64,000 nt of DNA, from positions 2,666,124 to 2,730,123 of the forward strand of contig OY811987.1 in the NCBI GenBank assembly GCA_963681505.1, given 5' to 3'. This DNA is from Eunapius fragilis (lineage: Eukaryota > Porifera > Demospongiae > Spongillida > Spongillidae). This document shows positions 1-11,984 of the stretch, in pieces; positions within the stretch are counted from its first letter, which is position 1, and each line of letters opens with the position of its first letter. The notes below the pieces were generated by a model, which searched no databases, had not been told where the DNA came from, and saw only the letters and a list, made by a program, of their open reading frames with translations. Both the position numbers and the translations under genes were made by a program.

Positions 1-800
1 ATGGCCACATGTAGCTATGTGGAAGTGTAAGGATGGCTGGGACAATATGGCCACATGTAGCTATGTGGAAGTGTAAGGATGGCTGGGACATGTAGCTACG
101 TGGAAGTGGCTAGTTGGATATGTGGATGATGTGGCGCAGGTGGGAGGCTTGGCCTCTGTTACAACTGTGTGTGCACTCACATGCACGTGTGCACATGTAA
201 TCCGAGAGTTCTATCTGGTGCCAAATGCATTGACATGATGAAAGGTATCGATGTTTCAATGCATACTTGCATGCATGCATGCATACTGGTTTTGTTGCCC
301 CTTTGGAGTTTTTTGATTGTGTACTGGTTGTCCCAGCAACTGATCTAAAGTCATGGTCAGGTGATAATCGTTTACATTTTTGTATTCAGTTAGAATTTGT
401 ACTTTTAAATGGGCGATGTATGTGGATGCCATTGTGGACAGACAGGTACACCATGCTTGAGGAGACCTATCCGTGTAGACGCTTATATAAATAAAATTCA
501 TTGGGTAGCACAGACTTACAAACATAAAGTATTCTTGTGGCTTAGCCATACTGCCGCACACAGCATATCAGCGAACACTGGTCTCTGTTCCCTCGCTCTC
601 TCCATTCTGCCGGCCCGCCCTTATCCATTCACATTTCTTTTCTGCCTTCATTGGCGGTGGGGCATATGCCAACTGGCTTCACCATGCGATCTTAAAGCTT
701 ATTGGGGGGGGGGGGGGGGGGGGGGGTTGACAGAAAATGGTTGGATTTCTGCAGAAGCTTTGCCTCCCACATTTGAGAGGAATGAAGTTTACCATATGCG

Positions 801-863
<63 letters not shown>

Positions 864-1539
864 GTGCAAAGATACATGCACACCCAAGTATTTATGGTGT
901 GGAGAAACAGCTGTACAATGGCACTTCACGTAACGTTTACCTGTGAGGTGTTCCTTTCTCCTACAACCTTCTGTATGTATGTTGTGAGGTATGCCCTATG
1001 TTTACAAGGTCCCAGACCTCTTCTGTGGGATCTGTCTACTGCTTACATTCCTGTTCACACACACACTGTGGTTGCATTACCCCTGGTGTTATTGGCTATC
1101 TGCACACAGGGGAAAAAATGCTCACCAACATGTGGAACTTACAGTTGATTGATGCCTTTGAAACGTTTGTATTAATTTATGCATGTTTGTAATGTATGCA
1201 GAATGTTTGTGTGCAAACATTATGTCCATGTTGATACTGCGTGATGTCCCTGTGCTCATGGGGTGGTAACTAGATGATGTCATCTATTAATGTCTGTACC
1301 ATATTTCTAAGACACGCATGTTACATTTACGTTCTACATTATTGTGTTTCTGCTGATACATATACTACATTATGTGGATAATCACATGTCACTCCACACA
1401 CATGCACACATGTCCACACACACATGTACACATGTCCTCCACACACATGCACACATGTCCACACACACATGTACACATGTCACTCCACACACATGCACAC
1501 ATGTCCACACACGAATACTCCAACGCTCTTATTTTCTAG
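1..1539. other. Upstream/intronic stretch with simple repeats, no exon recognised
   Basis: Presumably POMT2 intron. It holds a direct repeat of about 47 bases at 1-110 (core ATGGCCACATGTAGCTATG), a G homopolymer at 704-726, a CA run at about 803-860, and a short CACATG-rich repeat at about 1385-1512 ending just before the POMT2 acceptor at 1539. I searched for MIR-domain exons and saw none. Confidence 0.6.
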
Positions 1540-2126
1540 TGCCAATGGTTTCTTTTGAGTTTTATAAGCCATCCATGTTTTCCAAGTTTATTGAATCCCA
1601 TCTTGTGATGGCTGAGGTAAGCTAAAGTGAGAGTTTAGGTGAGGGTGGGTGTGATTGAAGTGAGGTGTGATTGAAGTGAGTTGTGATTGAAGTGAGGTGT
1701 GATTGAAGGGAGGTGTGATTGAAGTGAGGTGTGATTAAAGTAAGGTGTGATTGAAGTGAGGGTATGATTGAAGTGAGGGTGTGATTGAAGTGAGGGTGTG
1801 ATTGATGTGAGGTGTGATGAAGTGAGGGTGTGATTGATGTGAGGTGTGATTGAAGTGGTGGACATCAAGTTGGTGTTAAGGGTTGTGAGGTGTCACTGTG
1901 TGGGTACATGTGAAGGGCACGGGGTCCCTAAGTAGGCTATGTCTAGGACAATTTGGACTGTAGACCAATGATTTGTCTCTGAGCCTGAAGGGAATTGTGG
2001 ACAATTGGTGCTTACAATGATGTACATGTGTGTACTGGCGTTGTATGCCCTTCTCTAAAGCATGGTTCAAGGCTGCATGATCTGCTGAGCATTACTGACC
2101 TTTATGGTGTGTGTGTGTGTGTGTGT

Positions 2127-2159
<33 letters not shown>

Positions 2160-4313
2160 ATGTGCATATATGTGTGTTTGTGTGTGTGTGTATTTTCACA
2201 CGGTTTGGTTGGTTTGTTGGGACCATTCAGGAGTATGCAGTCTAATGGGATAGTAATATCGGTGGTCAGTTACATGTACCCAACACCCACAAAGTTTTGT
2301 GAGCTATGCCTGTCGTCTGCATCGCTGTGTTACGCACGTTTAAAACGGAAACTTGGAGGGTCGTGTCAGGGTCAAAGGTTCATGTGTCTTGGTATTCACC
2401 TGTCAAGGTACACACCCATGACAGGGTCACTTTGGATGTACAAGTAGGTACACGGTTTGGCCAACCATGCAAGGTGGTGTAGCCTGTCTACCGTGGAATC
2501 ACTAATAGACGACTCTCATGGAGGGGAGGGCCTGAATGATGTAACCGTGTGCAACATGTGTGACTATTATACTTCTTCACACTACTTGTACATTGCTGAG
2601 ACATTTTTATTTATTTATGTTTTTTTGGGGGGGGGGGGGGGGGGGGGGAATTAGTGCTCAAAGGACATTCACAAAAGAATTCTGAGAAAAAATCTTGCCC
2701 AGCATATTTCACTGGTACCATGGCAACCTATTTTGCTTTGCATGTGGCGTTGGTACATGTGTGTGTGTGTGTGCATAGTGTGGTGTGGTGTGTATAGTGT
2801 GAGTTGTGTGCATAAAGTGGGTTGTATGTACATGTATGATGTCATGTGTGTGTTTGCTGTGTATACAATATCTGCACCATGGGGCTAATCACAGAGTGTG
2901 TGTGTTTTTGATTGGATGAGCTGTCGTGATTTGTGGACAATCGCATTGCCTTTGGCTACAAACAATGATCTCATTCAGCCTGTGTGCCCGGCAGGGGGGG
3001 GGTTGCGGCAATGTTTGCAAACTGCTAGGTCCATTGCGTTATCCATGTCATCCATCCTGACACTGTTGGTATACACCTAGGAAGCCAGGTGGGGGGGGGG
3101 GGGGAGGAAGCTGTCCTTTAATTGCGGTGCCATATCTGGTGGGGAGGGAGGAGGGGAGGGGACGGGAAGCCTGTTGGAATAATGTACATGTATGTACTGA
3201 TGCATCACATGATGTAGACACATTTGCGGAAGTATTGACACACTGCTCTTTTTTATCCCTCCCTTCTCTCTCTCCTTTTCTCCTCCCTACTTCCTCCACC
3301 CCTTCCTCTACCCCCCCCCTCCCACCCTGCCCCCCCTCCACCCCACCTGCCCCCCTCCCCCAGTCCAACAATAATATGAAACCTAAAGAAGGAGAGATTA
3401 CGTCAAAACCTTGGCACTGGCCTGTGAATTATCAGGTAAACATCTACTTCTGGGTAGGCTGGGTGTAAGTGAGGGGTGATGAAGAGGTGTGTCCACACCT
3501 TGGAAATTGTCATGATAACATTACATGGAAATATCCATACCCTCCCTCCCTGAAATACCCTCCCTTAATACCCTCCCTGTACTAACCAATACATTCCTCC
3601 CTCCCCATCCCTCCCTCTGCAGTATGCCTCCTCCCCATGCTTTCCCCTGCTGTGTGCCTCCTCCCCATGCCTCCCCTACAATGTGCCTCCTCCCCATGCC
3701 TCCCCCTGCAGTGTGCCTCCTCCCCATGCCTCCCCTGCAGTGTGCCTCCTCCCCATGCCTCCCCTACAGTGTCACCCCTCCCCCTGCAGTGTGCCTCCTC
3801 CCCATGCCCCCCTGCAGTGTGCCTCCTCCCCATGCTTCCCTTGCAGTGTGCCTCCTCCCCATGCCTCCCCCTGCAGTGTGCCTCCTCCCCATGCCTCCCC
3901 TGCAGTGTGCCTCCTCCCCATGCCTCCTGCAGTGTGCCTCCTCCCCTCCCCTCCCCCTGCAGTGTGCCTCCTCCCCACCCCTCCCCCTGCAGTGTGCCTC
4001 CTCCCCATGCCTCCCCCTGCAGTAGTCTGCCTACGTGACAGGTTTAAGGTGTTGAGCATGTGTCTGATACGATACAATTCCACTAAACATTCCAACCGTG
4101 TTATGGCACGTTGTCTCCGTAGCAAAAATGTGTGTGATCTTTAGTTATTGTGTTCCTGAAGCAATGTGCGACCATCCTTGAAGCAGTGATGTGTGTGAAC
4201 CACTCTTGATGTAGCCATTTTGTGACCATCCTTGATGCATGTGTTAGTGTTTGCATACTATTTACTGCACTGCAAGGTAGCATTCTATTGTCTTCTTTGT
4301 AGGTTTTAATTAT

Positions 4314-4374
<61 letters not shown>

Positions 4375-7243
4375 GGTCAGTTGTTCTCTGGTGGAGACCA
4401 CAGAGTGTATCTCCTCGGCAATCCAGTAAGTGATGATATCATGCGGGAGAGAGGGAGGGAGGGATGGGGAGGGAAGGAGGAACCTGTACCCATGCCATGT
4501 GCGTGTATGTGGTATGTGGTGGTCTTTTCCCAATAGCTCTACATGTGTGTACATATATTCATATCATCAAGGTCCATTGGTTACCTGGCTGAAGGGTTAT
4601 CTATTGTTCCTGGATACCTTTGACAATTCAGGGAAATTGGTTTGTGTTTCTTCATTGAGTTAAGGAATCATTCCCTTGCACTCCCACATTACTGCCACTT
4701 GGCAATTAGCCTATTTCGAAGCCATTGTTTACCTTCTGTCACCATACCCTTCTGTTTTGTATGGCTTCACCAGGTATACATTGTTTGCATGTTTTAGGAC
4801 TCCCCAAGGTTCATGCCTCATATCTAACACCCCATGATCCACACCTAACACCCCAAGGTTCATACATGTATCGAACACCCTAAGGTCCACACCTAACACC
4901 CCAAGGTTCATATCTAACACCCCATGGTCCACACCTTACACCCCAAGGTTCATATCTAACACCCCAAGGTTCATATCTAACACCCCAAGGTTCATATCTA
5001 ACACCCCAAGGTTCATATCTAACACCCCAAGGTCCACACCTTAGTCTCCCATACATGTACATGTACATGGGGTGGTCTGCCATACAGCCACTATGTAACT
5101 ATGGTATACTGACTTGCCTGGTCACCAGATTGCATGTGGTCTGAACTGCTTTAGAACAGGGAAGGTTTCACCTGGTAATGTTTTCAGAGTATATCCTTGA
5201 GTGCTTTGAAGCCTTGGTGGTCTGTAGTGTGTTCAATGGCTTTTGTTGGTACATGACCAGTTTTAGTCACAGCACTGATTATTGGTATGAATGGATAGGA
5301 GGCAGTGGAGGAAATGGAGGGGATGGTGGGGGAGGAAGTGGAGGGGATGGTGGGGGGGAAGGGAGGGGTTGGTGGGGGAGGAAGAGGAGGGGATGGTGGG
5401 GGAGGGAGAGGAGGAATAGTAGGGAGGGAGAAGTGGTGATGGGGAGGGGGAGGTGGGGATGGGGAGAGAGCTGGTGATAGGGGAGGAAGAGGAGGGAAGA
5501 AGAGGTGGGGAGGGAGAGGTGGTGATAGGGGAGGGAGAGGGGTGATGGGGAGGGAGAGGTGGTGATGGGGGAACTATTGTGTGATCTCACTGATACAACC
5601 TCCTCTCCCTCCCCATCCCCTCCTCTCCCTCCCCTCCTCTTGTCTACTACATGTATTGTCTATACCCTTCCCCCCCCCCCCCCCCCCCCCCCCACCCACC
5701 CCCAGCTCATCTTCTGGGGAGGTGACGCCCTCTTGTTGCTTTTCTCTGTCGTGGTAGTGATCCGCCTGGTAGCAGCACAAAGACGTGTGAACTGTGGCTG
5801 GATGAGAGGTACTTCCCCCTCCTCACCGCTCCCCTCCCCTCCCCCTCCCAACTCCTAAAAACAGTGGGTGTAGTACTTGATCAACCATGTACAGAAAGAA
5901 GACATGTGGGGCTGGGGAGGAGGAAGAGTGATAGTATAGATGGTCCAGTCTGATCAGCTGCAATGGTGTGGTCCAGTCTGACCAGCTGCAGTGGTGTGGT
6001 CCAGTCTGACCAGCTGCAGTGGTGTGGTCTAGTCTGACCAGCTGCAGTGGTGTGGTCCAGTCTGACCAGCTGCAGTGGTGTGGTCCAGTCTGACCAGCTG
6101 CAGTGGTGTGGTCCAGTCTGACCAGCTGCAGTGGTGTGGTCCAGTCTGACCAGCTGCAGTGGTGTGGTCCAGTCTGACCAGCTGCAGTGGTGTGGTCCAG
6201 TCTGACCAGCTGCAGTGGTATGGTCCAGTCTTACCAGCTGCAGTGGTGTGGTCCAGTCTGACCAGCTGCAGTGGTATGGTCCAGTCTTACCAGCTGCAGT
6301 GGTGTATTCTCTCCATTTTTGAGGTTCCTTGTGGAGGAGGGAGCGGGTGAAGGGAGGAGGGTGAGGGAGGAGTGAGAGGGTGGAGGAGGAGGGAGAGGGT
6401 AAAGGGGAGAGGGAAGTGAGAGGTGTGGAGGTAAGAGGCTGGTGGGGGGAGGGGCTAAGTGGTTTGATCTATCCTCTCTTACTGAGCATCCCAACACAAC
6501 TTGTATGGTTTCACACGATGACTTTACTGCAGTTATTTAACTAATGGCATCAAGTATGTTACCACACACCCCTCCCTCCTCCTCTGTGCATCAAGTATGT
6601 TACCCCACCCCCTCCCTCCTCCTCTGTGCATCAAGTATGTTACCCCACCCCCCTCCCTCCTCTGTGCATCAAGTATGTTACCCCACCCCCTCCCTCCTCC
6701 TCTGTGCATCAAGTATGTTACCCCACCCCCCTCCCTCCTCCTCTGTGCATCAAGTATGTTACCCCACCCCCCTCCCTCCTCCTCTGTGTATATTGTGTAC
6801 ATCTTAGTGGTTGTCCAATTGAGCCATTAGAGGCCTCTGTCATGTGCCTCTGTCATGTGCTATGTACACATTAGTGGTCTTTTTAGAACATTAATTGTTG
6901 TAATAAAAGACAATGGTGGCAGCCATAAAGGTGTAGTTAGCACAGCAAATGGTTACATCTTTGGTTGTAAGTGACCCTGTTGCAAGGAAGCCTCTGTTGA
7001 GCGTTCTCGTCCCCCCTCTACCCTCCACCACTACCCCTATTCCCCCTCCTCCACCCTCCCTATTCCCCCTCCTTCTCCACCTCCTCCTCAGGTGCTCTGG
7101 ACCAGACGGTGGGGGCAGGTTGTTGGCTGGTACTTGGATGGCTTCTGCACTATGTCCCTTTCTACCTGATGGGAAGGGTCTTGTACTTCCATCACTACTT
7201 CCCTGCCCTCATGTTCTGCTGCATGCTGGCTGGTGAGTATGTG

Positions 7244-7278
<35 letters not shown>

Positions 7279-7938
7279 ATGTGTGTGTGTTTTATGTGTG
7301 TGTGTTGTGTGTGTGTGTGTGTGTGTGTGGTGAGGGGAATACCCTTATAGTCATCTTACATGTAATTACATCATGGTGGAAAAGGGAATGAACATATTGG
7401 ACCACGTTGTTAATTTTAGCCTAAACTGTTTCAATTTCAGACATGCAGCCTTCAGTTTTGCCCTTATTAAGTCAACAGTTTGTGTGCCCGTTGGCAGCAC
7501 AGCACTTGGGGGTGCACCCAACATTCTGGTGTGGTGTGTTGTGGGGCCTTGTGGGGCCTTATGGTAGTGCATGTCCTGTGGTGGTACGGACTGGGAGCCT
7601 TGGTAAGGACATTTTCATCTGATGGTTGCTCCTCTCGTTGCAGGGATCATGGTAGAATTCACCATCAGGATAATGTCCTCTCTCTTCTCTCCCTCTGTGG
7701 GGTTTGTATTGTACCACTCCTTGATGGGGCTGGTCATGGCTGCTGTAGTAGGAAGGTAAGTGCACGGGGGTCATTGGAGACCTTATTAGTCTTATGTTCT
7801 CTTCATTCCTCACCTCAACACGCACCACATAGCTTCGTCTTATTCAACCCGCTAGCTTATGGAATGAGTGGTCCCAAAGCCGATGACCCTCACAGCTCCA
7901 TGTATGGACTGAAGTTACTATCAACCTGGGATATTTAG
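1540..7938 (+). CDS. POMT2: Protein O-mannosyltransferase 2, C-terminal seven exons (5' part outside or unrecognised)
   Basis: GT39 enzyme of the ER membrane that, with POMT1, moves mannose from dolichyl-phosphate mannose to Ser/Thr of proteins such as dystroglycan. Exons with GT-AG borders and matching phases: 1540-1616, 3364-3435, 4375-4425, 5706-5808, 7092-7232, 7644-7755, 7833-7938. The joined frame runs through conserved POMT2 blocks: [56 protein letters not shown] (split here as [13 protein letters not shown] and [11 protein letters not shown]), and the C-terminal [11 protein letters not shown] ending in STWDI and a TAG stop. The match to human POMT2 from memory is clearly closer than to POMT1, because the block before KPWHWPINYQ has the same LLESHMVM layout. 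At least three membrane segments are visible in the last four exons. The catalytic N-terminal half and the MIR domains are not found in bases 1-1539, so the gene extends to the left. Introns are long only because of minisatellites. Confidence 0.92.
1626..1868. repeat. Minisatellite, about 16-17 bp unit (GTGATTGAAGTGAGGT)
   Basis: About 14 head-to-tail variants of GTGATTGAAGTGAGGT begin about ten bases after the POMT2 donor at 1617. Individual units differ by GG/G and A/T changes. The array lies wholly in the intron. Confidence 0.85.
2104..2200. repeat. (TG)n microsatellite, interrupted
   Basis: Long TG run with a GGTG break and a CATGCATAT interruption, within a POMT2 intron. Poly-G tracts follow in the same intron at about 2627-2648 and 3092-3104. 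The remaining 2200-3363 shows no exon. Confidence 0.85.
3605..4023. repeat. Minisatellite, about 30 bp unit, pyrimidine-rich and ending in TGCAG
   Basis: About 14 copies of a unit reading CCTCCTCCCCATGCC then TCCCCTGCAGTGTG. Every unit contains a pyrimidine tract followed by CTGCAG, which has the form of a 3' splice site. The array lies between the POMT2 exons at 3364-3435 and 4375-4425. Long open frames seen across it on both strands are by-products of the repeat. Confidence 0.9.
4316..4370. repeat. (TG)n run forming the pre-acceptor tract of a POMT2 exon
   Basis: About 27 TG dinucleotides end directly at GCAG, the acceptor used for the exon at 4375-4425. The polypyrimidine tract of this intron is therefore replaced by a TG microsatellite, a context known elsewhere (for example CFTR exon 9) to weaken exon inclusion. 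Confidence 0.85.
4795..5043. repeat. Minisatellite, about 21 bp unit (ACACCCCAAGGTTCATATCT)
   Basis: About 11 units of ACACCCCAAGGTTCATATCT and ACACCCCATGGTCCACACCT type, in a POMT2 intron. Two sub-variants are interspersed. Confidence 0.85.
5296..5700. repeat. GGGGA-rich purine tract, then pyrimidine tract with poly-C
   Basis: About 275 bases of GGAGGGGATGGTGGG-type purine repeats at 5296-5570 are followed by a C-rich stretch with an uninterrupted C run at about 5669-5692, which abuts the CCCAG acceptor of the POMT2 exon at 5706. The strand asymmetry would favour unusual DNA structures. Confidence 0.8.
5938..6306. repeat. Minisatellite, 28 bp unit (TGGTGTGGTCCAGTCTGACC)
   Basis: About 13 nearly identical 28-bp units (TGGTGTGGTCCAGTCTGACC followed by AGCTGCAG) sit in a POMT2 intron. 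A GGGAGG-rich purine stretch follows at about 6335-6455. Confidence 0.92.
6546..6789. repeat. Minisatellite, about 41 bp unit (GCATCAAGTATGTTACC)
   Basis: Six units of GCATCAAGTATGTTACC plus CCACCCCCCTCCCTCCTCC and CTCTGT, in the same POMT2 intron as the 28-bp array. Units vary by a few bases in the C run. Confidence 0.9.
7238..7330. repeat. (TG)n microsatellite
   Basis: TG run with TTTATG breaks starting six bases after the POMT2 donor at 7233. Confidence 0.85.
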
Positions 7939-8063
7939 GAGGGACTTTCCCTTGCGTGGATTGTTTTTTTTTTTTTTTTTTTTTTTTAAAGACAACCGCG
8001 TATAATTTTTGTCTGATCAATGACGTTCATCCGGATTTATGATTAACTAAATACTGCGGCGAT

Positions 8064-8070
8064 TATATAA
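8064..8070 (+). promoter_or_regulatory. TATA box of the RhoU-like gene
   Basis: TATATAA stands 64 bases before the ATG at 8134 and 126 bases after the POMT2 stop, so a start site near 8095 would give a short leader. A T homopolymer at about 7964-7987 separates it from POMT2. Confidence 0.5.
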
Positions 8071-8133
8071 ACTTATCGCCTGTACGGGCTAACCAGTTAG
8101 CAAAGTTAACCTAATCCACAGTGAAGGGCAGCA

Positions 8134-9239
8134 ATGGGTGGCAAAGACAGTCCTCCTCCATGCAAGACCTCCAAGACACCAAAGTGGGGGCAAGTGGCCG
8201 ACAGCAACACGAGCAACGAGCGTGACTCCGTCGTTAGCGTTCAGATGGACAGCCGCCCCCATTTTCATCGCTGCTGCTCTCAAATAAATCTCCACTTTGA
8301 CCTGAACGACCAAGAGCCTGCAGCAATGTCCAGCAGCAATTCCTCCAAATCGCTGCCCAGGGATTACTCACCGGTCAAGGCGTACATGGACTGCATATCT
8401 CCCCAGAGCCTCAAGTGCGCCATTGTCGGAAACAGCGGTGTGGGCAAGACCAGTCTCCTGATGAGTTATACGGTGGAGAAGTTCCCCGAGTCGCATGCAC
8501 CGACCATATACGACAAGTTTACTAGTAAGCCTATATGCACGTGCATGTGTTAATCACCCAAGTGCACGCACGCTTTTTACATGATGATATGTATCAGTCG
8601 TACGCTTTAACTTTAGCGAAACGTTTCTCTTCTCGCAGCTTCCCTCACTGTCAGCGGCAAAAGGATCGTTGTAGTATTGTGCGACACGGCAGGACAGGTC
8701 AGTCTAACGTACCCTTAGATAATAGAGTAGTCAGTAGTCTCTGTGAACGTACGTACTACGTGCCGAGAGAAGTACTGATATGTATCCGACAACACGCGCA
8801 CCGATGTGACCGTCTTCATTGATCCGTTTCTGTATAGGATGACTTCGCCCATCTGAGACCCCTGTGCTATCCTCAACTGGACGTTGCTCTTATCTGCTTC
8901 TCCGTCGTCGACTACGCCTCCTTCGAAAGCGTAAAGGCGAAATGGATCAAGGAGATAAAGAGACACTGTCCCACCACTCCCGTCGTACTTGTTGGGACGC
9001 AGTCCGATAGGAGAGATGACCCGGCGACACTCAAGGCGCTAAAGAACGAAGGGAGAAAGTTTGTCACCAAATCAGAGGGACAGAGGCTTGCGACTCTAAT
9101 CAGGGCGTCTTCGTACATCGAGTGTTCCGCCATGACGCAGTTCAACGTGAAGGGCACCTTCGACGAAGCCATAGCTGCGGCTCTGGAATTAAACTTGCAG
9201 TCAAGAGCACAGTGCGCTCGCATGTGCACGATCTTGTGA
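8134..9239 (+). CDS. Rho-family small GTPase, RhoU/RhoV (Wrch/Chp)-like, complete, 3 exons
   Basis: GTP-binding signalling switch. Exons 8134-8524, 8639-8697 and 8838-9239 join in phase to 283 aa. After an N-terminal extension of about 92 residues with a short PPPCK proline patch come the P-loop GNSGVGKT (99-106), switch I PTIYDKF (about 123-129), DTAGQ (146-150, with the catalytic Gln present), the RhoU/V-like LRPLCYP and VGTQSD motifs, a Rho insert, and ECSAM. The last four residues CTIL form a CAAX box whose final Leu predicts geranylgeranylation. Odd: the residue equal to Gly12 of Ras/Rho is Ser, as in Rab and Rnd proteins, and the N-terminal tail could be shortened if M65 or M85 is used. 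The assignment to RhoU/V over Rac/Cdc42 rests on LCDTAGQDxF, LRPLCY and TQSD, recalled from human RHOU. Confidence 0.9.
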
Positions 9240-9732
9240 TGAGCGCAACATCGATACACTTCATTTGATTATGTGCACCCGCTTTTTCAAGATTCGTGTG
9301 CTCGTCACAACAATTGTCACTGTAGACCATCAACAGGCTCAATAGCAGCTTTTTCAAATCATGACTCGCCCTGGAAAACTGCGCTCATTGTCTTGCTGTT
9401 TGTCCCCTGTGCGTTTATGGAGAGATATAATATTATATATTCATTCCGTGATCACGGTCATTAATCGCGACAATTTTTCGTGCGCGGTCATGCAGCTAGT
9501 ATAGAAACACGAATTTGGATGGTCTAAGATATATAGGCGCAATACGTATAGATATGTCTTTCATGTGTCAACACAAAATAAATCTGCAGACATGTGGCTT
9601 CCGTATTTGGTGATTGGCCAACACCGCGACCATTGCATTGTACCGTGTGGGAATAGAGCGTTTTTTTATGCAAAGAAAAGACAAAATAAGTCTAGAATGC
9701 GGGCACTTCGATCTTGACCGACAGATAATAGC
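9240..9732. other. Convergent intergenic region with poly-A signal
   Basis: Holds the 3' UTRs of the RhoU-like gene (+) and the gene on the minus strand ending at 9733. AATAAA at 9577-9582 is the likely plus-strand poly-A signal. No other feature seen. Confidence 0.5.
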
Positions 9733-11102
9733 TCAATCATCTGATCCTCTGCCTTGCCAAGTCAGACTGCATTCATCCTTGTCAACAAGGGTTTCCCTCT
9801 CCTCCCCGTCATAACTTTTCCATCTAGGACAGACCACAGGACTGCCCACCTCACAGCAGTGCTGTGGTGATGTCTGGTCCTCTGCACCTCCACCTCCAGT
9901 CCTACCCTCTGATACAGCCACCTTACTACTATCAGAATTCTCCGCTGTCTTGTCCTCTGTGTAGACTGTGCCCCTCAATGCAATGTTGCCATGGCAATCA
10001 CCGCTGGACATAAACTGTCTCATGTGATCCTCTCGAGACTGTTGGATGGAGCGCAACATGCTCTTGGATGTCAATGGCTTCCTGTGATTTCTTGATCCCT
10101 CCAGCTGTTGCAAGCGATGTTCTGGAGGTGAGGGGAGGAGGAGGGAGGTGGGAGGAGAGAAAGGAGGAGGAGAAGGAGGGAGGGGAGGAGGGAGGTGGGA
10201 TGAAGAGCACAGTGACTACAATGTAAAACACAAAGACCAGTTCTAGTACAAACATCCATCACATATTGGCCTAATCTAGTACACAAGTGAAGTCTTGATG
10301 TGATTAGTAGCATCAAATTAGAACTTGGTGGTGTTTGCAAAACATATATATCAGTTCCTATCTAAAGCTGACCTTGACAAATGACACAGCAAATTCTTCT
10401 GGGTACACCAGCTCACAGGAAACTTTACAGCACATACCACTAATGGTGCTAATGATCAATTCCATACAAGTCTACGCTAAACATTTTCCAGTAAGAAAGC
10501 GTTCATACCTGATGACTTGACACCATTAAATGCATGGCTACATGAAGACAAACAACAGTGTATGTCTGTGGGGTGGTCTGGGGAGGGGTTACAGTGGTAG
10601 GTCTGGGGAGGGGTTACAGTGGTAGGTCTGGGGAAGGGTTACAGTGATACGTCAGGGGAGGGGTTACAGTGGTAGGTCTGGGGAGGGGTTACAGTGGTAG
10701 GTCTGGGGAGGGGTTACAAGAGGACACTAAGCAACAAAGTATATCAACAAAGATCCTGATCAAGGGGAGTGGTTACAGCATACAGTGGTCCATCACATGT
10801 TGTTCTCCCATAACACACAAACACATCACCTCATATAGTTATTTATACCCCCACCCCAAACCATACAACAGCATAACCCTCGTATGCCATATATTGTGGG
10901 ACCATTTACGTTTTGTTCAGCTATGGGTGTGGCTTTGGTCTGCTATGGGTGTGGCATTTCCTGGATGTTTGATTTTTGAACCCCTCCCCACATACACGCA
11001 CACACATGCACACACACGCACGCACAAACATGCACACACACGCACACACACACACACACACGCATACACGCACACACACGCACGCGCACGCACACACACG
11101 CA

Positions 11103-11148
<46 letters not shown>

Positions 11149-11449
11149 ACAATACCCCAACACAACAGGCAGGCAGTAACTGGTACGTAGGTAGGTATAT
11201 ACGTAGTGTATGGATCTAGAGCTCTTGGGAGACCGACGCCGGAACATATCACAGTACTACTATTAAAGATAAGAGTAGACTAGGCCTACATACACATGTA
11301 TAATTACTTTCTTCATATAACGTTTCCAATCTATAGGGGACGTACCCACCTAAGGAGCAAAGGTAAATCCGTCTTCCGTCTTCTTCAAGGGCTCCGCGAT
11401 TGTAGTCGTCCGGCTCTGGAGGCGGGCCGATTCTATAAACGCCATCCAT
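9733..11449 (-). CDS. Two-exon gene of unknown function, 162 aa
   Basis: Exon 1 is 11449 down to 11350 (ATG, 33 codons plus one base, donor GTGGGT). Exon 2 is 10121 down to 9733, with acceptor CTCCAG and a TGA stop. The phases match, so the junction reads [13 protein letters not shown]. Exon 1 is proline- and acid-rich at the start ([17 protein letters not shown]). Residues about 34-75 are charged and could form a short helix or coil. The C-terminal half is polar, Ser/Gly/Glu-rich and probably disordered, with several Cys. No signal peptide or membrane segment is seen. The intron carries a GGGAGGGGTTACAGTGGTA minisatellite and a long CA tract. I do not recognise the family. The evidence that it is real is the clean splice, the phase match and the convergent spacing with the RhoU-like gene. 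Confidence 0.55.
10557..10716. repeat. Minisatellite, 26 bp unit
   Basis: Six units of GGTCTGGGGAGGGGTTACAG plus TGGTA, inside the intron of the unknown minus-strand gene. Confidence 0.88.
10993..11148. repeat. (CA)n / CACG-rich microsatellite
   Basis: About 155 bases of CA with frequent CACGCA variants, in the same intron. Long frames across it on both strands are low-complexity by-products. Confidence 0.9.
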
Positions 11450-11984
11450 AAGTTTGTCTCGTTCCCTGACTAGTTATTAATTAACACCAATTATAATGAG
11501 TTTTCAGGTGCAGTCCGTATGCTATGTATAATACAACCGTATGCTGTGGTACAGGTTGCAATTACAAGTTTCAATTCACATTACCAACAAACGCAGTTTA
11601 TAAAAAATGGGGTGCTCATTCTTTTGCAAGTTCCTTTCTGAGCTTCCGGAGATTATATATATAGTCATGCTGAAATGCTGAAATTAGAGCCCACAAAATG
11701 TGGAGTATTACGAAAGTATCAGGTATCATTCTCATCCCTGCATCTGCAATGTACCTGAATGCATGGAACGGATTCACAGAAGAGTGCACGATCACTTGGA
11801 AATGACTCACGTGTTTGCCAGTAGTTGGACACCGATTTATTTCTTCAGCTTAATAAGTCAAGGTGTTTGTTGGTGCATCATCAGTGCCTCGTGGGATGAG
11901 GAATACAGTTCTATGCTTCTATTCATGATCATCAAATTGTGAGTGACTTATACGAGGATATTCCTATCAACTGCCTGGATAGAA
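11450..11984. other. Intergenic stretch, no gene supported
   Basis: AT-rich. A 64-codon minus frame at 11616-11810 with a hydrophobic centre and a basic end (LRKLRKELAKE) has no recognisable family and no splice partners that I could fix. Confidence 0.3.

Noticed and set aside
1-1539. Upstream POMT2 exon with MIR domain
   Set aside because: No frame with the G-x-N...W-x-I pattern and splice sites in the needed phase was found.
3521-4144. Several 100-170 codon frames on both strands with PPPHAS or GRRHTAG repeats
   Set aside because: All are translations of the 30-bp minisatellite in a POMT2 intron.
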